From assembly GCA_022510865.1 (NCBI GenBank), contig JAFLSQ010000014.1, forward strand, positions 1 through 45,301: DNA of 45,301 nucleotides, read 5' to 3'. This document shows positions 1 to 6,332 of this stretch, piece after piece. The notes below the pieces were generated by a model that was not told the origin of the DNA, made no database searches, and saw nothing but the letters and a program-made list of their open reading frames with translations. Every line of letters begins with the position of its first letter. The first letter of the stretch is position 1. The position numbers and the translations under genes are program-made. Source of the stretch: Treponema sp. GTDB taxonomy: Bacteria > Spirochaetota > Spirochaetia > Treponematales > Treponemataceae.

Positions 1-561
1 CATGATGCCGCTCTGAATCGGGAAAGCGTCGTTGAGTGCCTTCGCCATCGGAGCGAGGCAGTTCGTCGTGCATGAGGCGGCTGAGATGATGTTGTCGCCT
101 TTCTTCAAAGTCTTGTGGTTCACGTTGTAGACGATTGTCGGCAGGTCGTTGCCCGCAGGAGCGGAGATGACGACTTTCTTCGCGCCGGCCGTGATGTGCG
201 CCTGGCTCTTCTCCTTTGAGACGTAGAAGCCTGTGCACTCAAGAACGACATCGACGCCGATTTTTCCCCAGGGAAGGTCGGCGGCGTTCGGCATCTTGTA
301 GATGACGATTTTCTTTCCGTCCACGACGATGTAGTTGTCCTCGCCCTCGCCGTCGTGAGCCTCAACCGTGTGCTTGCCCTCGCCGATGCGGCCTGCGTAT
401 CCGCCCTGCGCCGTATCATACTTCAAGAGGTGCGCGAGCATTTTCGGGCTTGTCAAATCGTTGATAGCGACAACCTCATATCCTTTTGCGTCAAACATCT
501 GACGGAAAGCCAAACGACCAATGCGGCCAAAACCGTTAATAGCAACTCTTACATCTGCCAT
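1..561 (-). CDS. gap: Glyceraldehyde-3-phosphate dehydrogenase, N-terminal part (cut by window edge)
   Basis: Glycolytic enzyme that oxidises glyceraldehyde 3-phosphate to 1,3-bisphosphoglycerate with NAD+ and phosphate, in the cytoplasm. The first 187 codons are in the window and run off the left edge without a stop. The protein starts MADVRVAINGFGRIGRLAFR, the classic GAPDH Rossmann start with the NAD-binding GFGRIGR motif. The active-site stretch SAASCTTNCLAP with the catalytic Cys is seen near the left edge. The start at 561 is fixed by an AGGAG Shine-Dalgarno 7-8 bases upstream. It lies 117 bases downstream of the HD-domain gene on the same strand, so it probably has its own promoter in that gap. 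Identity is certain; only the C-terminal half is unseen. Confidence 0.97.
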   Translation of the reverse strand, partial: MADVRVAINGFGRIGRLAFRQMFDAKGYEVVAINDLTSPKMLAHLLKYDTAQGGYAGRIGEGKHTVEAHDGEGEDNYIVVDGKKIVIYKMPNAADLPWGKIGVDVVLECTGFYVSKEKSQAHITAGAKKVVISAPAGNDLPTIVYNVNHKTLKKGDNIISAASCTTNCLAPMAKALNDAFPIQSGIM

Positions 562-678
562 TGCATATCTCCTATAAATTCCGACAAAGCGGATTAGTTT
601 GCGTTATCTATAAAATAGCGCATTTTTTTGAAATAGTCTATTCTATGCAACATAAATTCTGCGACAATCGCGGCAATA

Positions 679-1308
679 TCACTGCTTTTTGGTGTCAGAA
701 AAATATCCGCCCTCCTCAAGATAACGCCGCCTTGTCTGAATCAGCTTAATCAGCTCGTGGTACATATTGAAATCAATCTCAAGCGCCATGGGAAGCAGGA
801 AAAATTCGGTCTCATCGCAGTAACGCTCTATGAACGATGCGTCTGTGACATATCCCAGAGAAATCATGTTGCTGATTCTGTCCGCGCATTTGAGGATTTT
901 TGCCTTCTGGCTGCCGTAATCAAGAATCCGGCGCAAAAACTGGGTCTTGTCCTCACCCTGACGGCGCGTAACCTCCATCACAATCTCAAGGACGTCCGGG
1001 CCATCGTCATCCGCCTTGATAATCAGATTTTTATCAAACCCGGGGATGTCCTCAACCGTGTCGTGCACGATTGAGGCCTTTAAAAGCGGCGAGTCGATGT
1101 AGCCGTAATCTATGAGGATTGCCAGTGTGTCCATCTGATGGCGGAACATATTTCCGCCCGCATGACGCGCCTTGCCAATGAGCTGGGTGGCAAGCTGCAT
1201 ATACGGCGCAAGCACAATATCCTTCAGCTGATGCATGTGGTCGGTGTCCATGCTCTGGGAACGCTCGACTTTCATCACATACTTCTGTTTCTTAAATTTC
1301 TCGTCCAT
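679..1308 (-). CDS. Stand-alone HD-domain (p)ppGpp hydrolase-like protein (small alarmone hydrolase type)
   Basis: A 209-residue HD-superfamily protein resembling only the hydrolase half of RelA/SpoT. Visible motifs are an early HQMDTLAILIDYG segment (first metal-binding His), KASIVHDTVEDIPG (the HDxxED motif) and KCADRISNM (the distal Asp region). These are the metal-binding and catalytic motifs of SpoT and MESH1-type pyrophosphohydrolases, so the expected reaction is removal of pyrophosphate from (p)ppGpp or a related nucleotide. No synthetase or TGS/ACT domain follows. The ATG at 1308 is chosen over a GTG at 1314 because the GGAGG at 1317-1321 lies 8 bases from the former but only 2 from the latter. 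It starts 25 bases after valS and is probably cotranscribed with it. Substrate is inferred from family; other HD nucleotidases remain possible. Confidence 0.75.
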   Translation of the reverse strand: MDEKFKKQKYVMKVERSQSMDTDHMHQLKDIVLAPYMQLATQLIGKARHAGGNMFRHQMDTLAILIDYGYIDSPLLKASIVHDTVEDIPGFDKNLIIKADDDGPDVLEIVMEVTRRQGEDKTQFLRRILDYGSQKAKILKCADRISNMISLGYVTDASFIERYCDETEFFLLPMALEIDFNMYHELIKLIQTRRRYLEEGGYFSDTKKQ

Positions 1309-1333
1309 CCGCACAACCTCCGCAGCGTCAAAA

Positions 1334-4093
1334 TTAAGCCAAATCTTTCAGATACGCCTCAAGCGTGGTGATTTTACGCCTGCTCTCGGCAAGTTTCGCC
1401 CTCTCCTCCTCCACAAGTTGTTCGGGCGCGTGCTTCGCGAAATTTCCATTGAGCTTGCTCTCACTTGCGCGGGCAAAGCCCTGCTCTTTTTCCAGCGTCT
1501 TTTTGAACCGCGCGACCAGCTGCCCGCGGTTTATGCTCTCATCCACGATGATAAATGACTCGAACCCTTTTCCCACCGTCCCGATTGAGGAATCAGGCTT
1601 GGCATCCACAAAATCAACCTTGGAGACACCCGCAAGCAGCTGAATCATCTGGATTTTCTCACGCGCGACCTCGGCGGCACTGCCCTTTTCCAAAAGAAGC
1701 GCGACACTGATTTTCACAGCCGGGTCAATTCCGCAGTCCACCCTGAGGGCGCGGGTCTTTCCAATCAGCTCTTTTAAAGCGTCAAAGCGCATCGCAATCT
1801 CTGCGCTCTCACGACCGGGCATCACCTCGGGATAGGGCGCGTTAATCAGCATTCCATCGTAATCACTCGCGGAGACAATTTTGCAGTCCGCTGATGACAG
1901 GACTTTTTTTCTGTTCGCGGAAATCTCCGCAAGCGGAAGTTTGCCGTAAATCTCCTCGGTCACAAACGGCAGGTAGGGATGAAGAAGACGCAGGTTCTCC
2001 TCAAGAATGTTCATCAGAACTGATGCCTGGCGGTCTTTCTCCTTGTCATCGCCATTTTTAAAATTGATTTTTGTGGCCTCAACGTACCAGTCACAGAATT
2101 CATTCCAGAAATACTCCATGATTGCGGAGGCCGCGTCATTGTAGCGGTAGGTCTCCAGCGCGTCGCGGGCAGTCGCGACAGCGACGTTCAGCCGGGAATA
2201 AATCCACCGGTCAAGCTCAGTCAAATCAGAGTCTGCGACAGGAACAAGATTGCGCCCCTCAAGGTTTCCGAGCAAGTAGCGGCTTGCGTTCCAGACTTTG
2301 TTGCAGAACCGCGAGCCTAACTTGAACGAGTCCTTGTCAATCAGGACATCCTGACCCTGCGCGCACATGAAGCCCAGCGTGAATTTGAGCGCGTCCGCGC
2401 CATACTCATCGATTATCTCAAGCGGGTCCATTCCGTTGCCGCTTGACTTGGACATTTTGCGGCCCTGCCTGTCGCGCACAAGACCGTGAATGTAAATATC
2501 ATGGAAAGGCGCTTTGCCCGTGAATTCAAGGCCCGCCATAATCATCCGGGCAACCCAGAAAAAGATGATGTCGTAGGCGGTCACAAGCGCGGTAGTCGGA
2601 TAAAAAGTCTGCAAATCTGATGTCTGTGACGGCCACCCCAAGGTTGAGAACGGCCACAGCCACGAGCTGAACCAGGTGTCAAGAACGTCCTCGTCCTGCC
2701 TCAGCTGGTCTGCGGCCGCGCCGCATTTGGGGCATTTCTCGGGATTATCGCGGCTTACAATCACCTCGCCGCATTTCTGGCAGTACCAGGCGGGAATTCT
2801 GTGCCCCCACCAAATCTGGCGGCTCACGCACCAGTCGCGGATGTTCTCCAGCCAGTGCGAGTATGTGTTCTCCCATTTCTGCGGGAAAAACTGAATCTCG
2901 CCGTTTTTCCAGGCGGCAAGAGCTTTGTCTGCCATCGGCTTCATTCTGACAAACCACTGGTCAGAAAGATACGGCTCGACAACGGTCTTGCAGCGGTAGC
3001 AGTGACCCACGGAGTGCGATATTTTTTCCTCGCATTTGAAAAGACCGGACGCCTCCAAATCAGCGACAACGAGTTTTCTTGCCTCCTCGGGCTTTAGTCC
3101 GCGGTATTTCTCAGGCACGTTCTCGTTCAGCCGTCCGTCCGGCGTGAGCAGGTTTATCACCTCAAGATTGTGCCGTTTGCCAACTTCCCAGTCGTTGGGG
3201 TCGTGCGCGGGCGTGATTTTCACCATTCCGGTTCCAAAATCCTTGTCAACGTACTCGTCCGCAATAATCGGGATTTCTTTGCCTGTAATCGGCAGTCTGA
3301 TTTTCTTGCCGACAAGGGCGGTATATCGTCCGTCATCAGGATTCACGGCAACCGCAGTATCACCGAAAAAAGTCTCCGGGCGGGTGGTGGCAACCTCAAT
3401 CCGGCCGCTTCCATCCGCATACTCGTAAAAAAGATGGTACATCGCGCCCTGAGTGTCCTCGTGGTCAACCTCGTCGTCCGCAAGGGCAGTTCCGCAGCGC
3501 GGGCACCAGTTCACAAGGCGTTTTCCGCGGTACATCAGGCCGCGCTCATAAAGCGTGACAAAAACATCCCGGACGGCCGCGCTAAGCCCGTCATCATAAG
3601 TGAACCGCTCGCGCTCCCAGTCCGTGGAATTCCCAAGTTTTCTCTGCTGCTTGACGATGATGCTGTGGTGCTCCTCTTTGACTTGCCAGGTGCGCTCCAG
3701 AAATTTCTCGCGTCCCAAATCGTTGCGGGTCTTGCCCTCTTTTTTTAGCTGACGTTCGACCACGTTCTGCGTGGCAATTCCGGCGTGATCCGTGCCGGTA
3801 ATCCAGAGGGTGTTGTCGCCTTTCATCCTGTGATAGCGGATTACAATGTCTTGCAGCGTGTTGTTCAGGCCGTGCCCCATGTGAAGCACGCCCGTGACGT
3901 TCGGAGGAGGAATGACGACGGAATAAAGATTTGCTTTTTTGTTGCAGGCCTCGCACTGGCAGACATATTTTTTGTGCACCGGCGATTTCTCATCGCTGGC
4001 AGGCTTAAAATATCCGTTCTGCTCCCATTCGCTGTAAATTCTGTCCTCAAAGGACTTAGGCTCGTATGCCTTCTCAAGCTCAATCGCATTCAT
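1334..4093 (-). CDS. valS: Valyl-tRNA synthetase
   Basis: Charges tRNA-Val with valine (class I aminoacyl-tRNA synthetase, cytoplasm). The 919-residue length fits the family. The ATP-binding HIGH signature appears as PPPNVTGVLHMGH (HMGH at residues 71-74) and the second signature as GRKMSKSSGNGMDP. The editing domain contains TTRPETFFGDTAVAVNP, and the C-terminus is a charged coiled coil (LVARFKKTLEKEQGF onward) that contacts tRNA. The editing/catalytic region carries CxxC pairs (CPRCG, CYRCK, CQKCG with CPKCG) typical of zinc-ribbon inserts. A further CQCEAC cluster sits just before the HIGH region. The start at 4093 is set by an AGGAG 9 bases upstream; an in-frame extension to 4159 has no ribosome site and is non-homologous. 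The HD-domain gene follows after 25 bases. Confidence 0.97.
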   Translation of the reverse strand: MNAIELEKAYEPKSFEDRIYSEWEQNGYFKPASDEKSPVHKKYVCQCEACNKKANLYSVVIPPPNVTGVLHMGHGLNNTLQDIVIRYHRMKGDNTLWITGTDHAGIATQNVVERQLKKEGKTRNDLGREKFLERTWQVKEEHHSIIVKQQRKLGNSTDWERERFTYDDGLSAAVRDVFVTLYERGLMYRGKRLVNWCPRCGTALADDEVDHEDTQGAMYHLFYEYADGSGRIEVATTRPETFFGDTAVAVNPDDGRYTALVGKKIRLPITGKEIPIIADEYVDKDFGTGMVKITPAHDPNDWEVGKRHNLEVINLLTPDGRLNENVPEKYRGLKPEEARKLVVADLEASGLFKCEEKISHSVGHCYRCKTVVEPYLSDQWFVRMKPMADKALAAWKNGEIQFFPQKWENTYSHWLENIRDWCVSRQIWWGHRIPAWYCQKCGEVIVSRDNPEKCPKCGAAADQLRQDEDVLDTWFSSWLWPFSTLGWPSQTSDLQTFYPTTALVTAYDIIFFWVARMIMAGLEFTGKAPFHDIYIHGLVRDRQGRKMSKSSGNGMDPLEIIDEYGADALKFTLGFMCAQGQDVLIDKDSFKLGSRFCNKVWNASRYLLGNLEGRNLVPVADSDLTELDRWIYSRLNVAVATARDALETYRYNDAASAIMEYFWNEFCDWYVEATKINFKNGDDKEKDRQASVLMNILEENLRLLHPYLPFVTEEIYGKLPLAEISANRKKVLSSADCKIVSASDYDGMLINAPYPEVMPGRESAEIAMRFDALKELIGKTRALRVDCGIDPAVKISVALLLEKGSAAEVAREKIQMIQLLAGVSKVDFVDAKPDSSIGTVGKGFESFIIVDESINRGQLVARFKKTLEKEQGFARASESKLNGNFAKHAPEQLVEEERAKLAESRRKITTLEAYLKDLA

Positions 4094-4126
4094 ATTCCGT
4101 CGCTCCTTGTGAATTTGAATGAAGAA

Positions 4127-4155
4127 AGTATAACGAATTCGGCAAAAACAGGCAA
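4127..4155 (-). promoter_or_regulatory. Predicted promoter of valS
   Basis: On the minus strand TTGCCT (4150-4155), a 17-base spacer and TATACT (4127-4132) form a sigma70-like promoter about 35 bases upstream of the valS start. Identified by eye only. Confidence 0.5.
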
Positions 4156-4230
4156 TCAAAAATCAGAGGAAAGCAACCGCAGCGCACCGGCCAAAATCAA
4201 AATGGACGAATGCGCTTTTGCGCGAAGATT

Positions 4231-4365
4231 TCACCGTCCGCCGTTGAGCAAGCGGAACAGAGGCGGGCAGATTTTTTTGAGCGCGATGCCCGCTCCCGTA
4301 CCGATTGCGATGGTCAGCACGGAAACGCCGAAATACTCGAACAGGCAGAAAAAGGCATTTTTCAT
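4231..4365 (-). CDS. Possible small membrane peptide, 44 residues
   Basis: An open frame encoding a 44-residue peptide starting MKNAFFCLFEYFGVSVLTIA. A hydrophobic stretch (about residues 9-30, with IAIGTGAGIAL) is followed by a basic, Pro-containing tail ending RLLNGGR; this profile suits a single-pass membrane peptide. Its ATG overlaps the TGA of an upstream 14-codon frame (ATGA), so it may be translated by coupling; it has no Shine-Dalgarno of its own. It is divergent from the XRE-type regulator at 4512, and a palindromic site lies between them. I do not recognise a family. A different, longer frame on the same strand gives an arginine-rich, low-quality protein and was rejected. Function unknown; a toxin-like or stress peptide would be a guess. 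Confidence 0.4.
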   Translation of the reverse strand: MKNAFFCLFEYFGVSVLTIAIGTGAGIALKKICPPLFRLLNGGR

Positions 4366-4406
4366 CGGGAAGAAATGCAGCCACAGACGTTAATGTTCGT
4401 CTGCAT
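4362..4406 (-). CDS. Possible 14-codon leader peptide coupled to the small membrane peptide
   Basis: Reads MQTNINVCGCISSR then TGA; the stop overlaps the ATG of the following 44-codon frame. A GGGGGA stretch lies 5 bases before its ATG. A 6-bp inverted repeat (CAGACG at 4384-4389, CGTCTG at 4398-4403) covers its first codons and could fold in the mRNA. Such an arrangement is compatible with translational coupling, but so short a frame can arise by chance. Confidence 0.25.
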   Translation of the reverse strand: MQTNINVCGCISSR

Positions 4407-4436
4407 AAAAATCCCCCAATAATAAAAGATGAATAC

Positions 4437-4449
4437 CTACTAATAGTAG
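4437..4449. promoter_or_regulatory. Palindromic operator candidate 1 (CTACTAATAGTAG)
   Basis: A 5-3-5 palindrome, arms CTACT and AGTAG. It lies between a possible regulator promoter (TATAAT at 4457-4462) and the divergent small-peptide frames. It matches the second palindrome at 4497-4509 with the same arm core TACT/AGTA and the same 3-base centre, 60 bases apart centre to centre. Likely bound by the adjacent XRE-type regulator (inference). Confidence 0.55.
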
Positions 4450-4456
4450 AATACAA

Positions 4457-4462
4457 TATAAT
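4457..4462 (+). promoter_or_regulatory. Possible -10 element (TATAAT) for the XRE-type regulator
   Basis: A consensus TATAAT lies 49 bases before the regulator start; no good -35 is visible, which fits an activated or weak promoter. Palindrome 1 occupies the spacer position immediately upstream. Confidence 0.35.
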
Positions 4463-4496
4463 TCTCTTAATGGGAAGTGTCGCATAGATAAAAAAG

Positions 4497-4509
4497 TTAC
4501 TAAAAGTAA
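4497..4509. promoter_or_regulatory. Palindromic operator candidate 2 (TTACTAAAAGTAA)
   Basis: A 5-3-5 palindrome, arms TTACT and AGTAA, ending 2 bases before the regulator start codon, where a ribosome site would be expected. Bound protein here would block transcription or cover the translation start. Same architecture as the site at 4437-4449. Confidence 0.55.
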
Positions 4510-4511
4510 GT

Positions 4512-4868
4512 ATGAATGAAAACGAGCTTGGGCGAATACTTTCCGACAACATAAAAAAATACAGAAAAGGAATTTTTACGCAGGAATCGCTGGCAGAAAA
4601 AAGCGGGCTGTCGGTTCAGCTGATAAACGGCATTGAGGGCGGGCGAAAATGGGTGAGCAAGGATTCGCTTTCAAGAATCGCGGACGCGCTTGGTGTGCAG
4701 GTGTACCAACTGTTTGTGCCGCAGAGCGCGAACCCGGTTATCATAGACGACACGCCCGAGAACGAGAAAATCCGCGCGCAGATTCAGGCGCAGGTGCTTG
4801 ACGGCATGAGAAAATCGGTGAATAAATTTCTGGACAAGATGGAATCGGACACCAGCATCACGGTATAG
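4512..4868 (+). CDS. XRE-family helix-turn-helix transcriptional regulator
   Basis: A 118-residue protein with an N-terminal Cro/CI-type HTH (about residues 5-65). The segment FTQESLAEKSGLSVQLINGI carries the two DNA-binding helices, followed by SLSRIADALGVQVYQLF, the usual end of the fold. The C-terminal half (about 75-118) is charged, with a short helical QIQAQVLDGMRKSVNKFLDKM that may dimerise. It probably binds the two matching palindromes just upstream and so controls itself and perhaps the divergent small peptide. No clear Shine-Dalgarno precedes the ATG; the second palindrome occupies that position. It is convergent with the reductase gene at 5050-6198. Family assignment is firm, target inferred. 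Confidence 0.85.
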   Translation: MNENELGRILSDNIKKYRKGIFTQESLAEKSGLSVQLINGIEGGRKWVSKDSLSRIADALGVQVYQLFVPQSANPVIIDDTPENEKIRAQIQAQVLDGMRKSVNKFLDKMESDTSITV

Positions 4869-5049
4869 GCGGACGCTGATGACCAGACAGGCAAGGCAGG
4901 ATTATCCCCCTGATTTGAGACCCGGTTTTATATCACACGGAAATCAAAAAATAAGCATCACATTGAAGCGCGGAAAATCGGACTGCGCAGCCAGCCAGCG
5001 TCATGCGCTTGCATTTCGGGCATAAAATCCGGCTGACTGCATGAGCGCC

Positions 5050-6198
5050 CTATTTCTCAAACCTTGCGGCCACATCCTCCAGAAAATCCATCACTTTCAG
5101 ATGCTGCGGGCAGATTTCCTCGCACTGACCGCACTTCACGCAGTCGCTCGCCTTGCCAAAAGATTTGTGCAGGTTCGCGTAGTATTCCTGCTGGACAGTC
5201 CAGCCCTGCTTTCCTTCCGGATCCTGCGCCAAATCCGCATTCAGAAGCGCGAAATACCTTGGAATCGCGATGTGGGCGGGGCAGCCTTCCGTGCAGTACG
5301 AGCAGCCTGTGCATGGCACTGATTTTTTTGTGTTCAGAATATCCACGGCTTTTTTTATCACCGCGGTCTCATCATCAGTCAGAGGCTTGAAATCCTGCAT
5401 GAAACTTGTGTTGTCCTCAACCTGCGCAACGCTCCCCATTCCGGAAAGAACCATCGCCACGTTTTTGTGCGATGCCGCAAATCGGATTGCCCACGAAGCC
5501 ACGCTCGCATTCGGATTATACGACTTGTACAGATTCTCAACCTCGCTGCCAACGTTCACAAGAGTGCCGCCTTTGACCGGCTCCATGATGATAATCGGCT
5601 TGTTGTGCTTTAGGCAGACCTCGTAGCACTCGCGGGAGCGCACCCCGGGATTCTCGTAATCAAAATAATTCAGCTGAATCTGCACGAATTCCATCTCGGG
5701 ATGCTCGGTAAGAACTTTGTCCAGAAGCTCAGGGCCGTCATGGAAAGAGAAGCCCGCGTGACGCACAAGCCCCTCCGCCTTTTTTTTCTGAACGAAGCCA
5801 AAGACATCAAGACGGTCATAGACATCGATTGAATGCACGTTGATGTCGTGAATCAGGTAGTAGTCAAAATATCCCGCACCGGTGCGCTCAAGCTGCCCGG
5901 CAAAAACCTTCTCGCAGTCGGACGGCGCGCTCACATAATTGTGATGAAGTTTTGTCGCAAGCGTGAATTTATCGCGCGGATGCCGCTCCACAAGAACCTT
6001 TTTTACGGCAGATTCGCTGGACGCTCCGCAGTACATAAGTGCCGTGTCAAAATACGTGAATCCTCTTTCCAAAAAAAGATCCGCCATCTTGCAAACCTGC
6101 TGAATGTCGATGTCGCCGGCATTATCAGGATTGTTCAGCGGAAGGCGCATCAGCCCGAATCCAAGTTTTTTCGCATTATTAAAAATATCATTCGTCAT
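5050..6198 (-). CDS. Aldo/keto reductase with C-terminal 4Fe-4S ferredoxin domain (COG1453-like)
   Basis: A 382-residue oxidoreductase. The N-terminal about 270 residues are an aldo/keto reductase TIM barrel (KKLGFGLMRLPL; FTYFDTALMYCGASSE with the catalytic Asp/Tyr; TLATKL with Lys; YYLIHDIN with His). The C-terminus carries two ferredoxin-like cysteine motifs, CTGCSYCTEGCPAHIAIP and CVKCGQCEEICPQHLKV, each suited to a 4Fe-4S cluster. It should couple carbonyl reduction to electrons from iron-sulphur centres; the substrate cannot be told. The start at 6198 is chosen because the family begins near KLGFG; an extension to 6249 is possible, and neither start has a good ribosome site. It is alone, convergent with the regulator at 4512. 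Confidence 0.88.
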   Translation of the reverse strand: MTNDIFNNAKKLGFGLMRLPLNNPDNAGDIDIQQVCKMADLFLERGFTYFDTALMYCGASSESAVKKVLVERHPRDKFTLATKLHHNYVSAPSDCEKVFAGQLERTGAGYFDYYLIHDINVHSIDVYDRLDVFGFVQKKKAEGLVRHAGFSFHDGPELLDKVLTEHPEMEFVQIQLNYFDYENPGVRSRECYEVCLKHNKPIIIMEPVKGGTLVNVGSEVENLYKSYNPNASVASWAIRFAASHKNVAMVLSGMGSVAQVEDNTSFMQDFKPLTDDETAVIKKAVDILNTKKSVPCTGCSYCTEGCPAHIAIPRYFALLNADLAQDPEGKQGWTVQQEYYANLHKSFGKASDCVKCGQCEEICPQHLKVMDFLEDVAARFEK

Positions 6199-6332
6199 AA
6201 AATCAGTATAAACGCAATCATAATAATTCACAAGCGGATTGCCCCGCATTTTCCAGTCGATTATCCTGCGGAAAAGTCAGGAAATCCGCTTTTTTCTCTT
6301 ATTGATTTTTAAAATTGTGCTAGAATGATAGA

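Noticed and set aside
3785..4393. Plus-strand 202-residue frame crossing the valS start
   Set aside because: Antisense to valS, no ribosome site, no recognisable domain.
4163..4552. Minus-strand 129-residue frame overlapping the divergent region
   Set aside because: Arg-rich composition with no family features; overlaps the regulator's start and the better small-peptide frame.
4869..5049. Terminator or gene between the regulator and the reductase
   Set aside because: Only short imperfect symmetries, no T runs; no open frame with a ribosome site.
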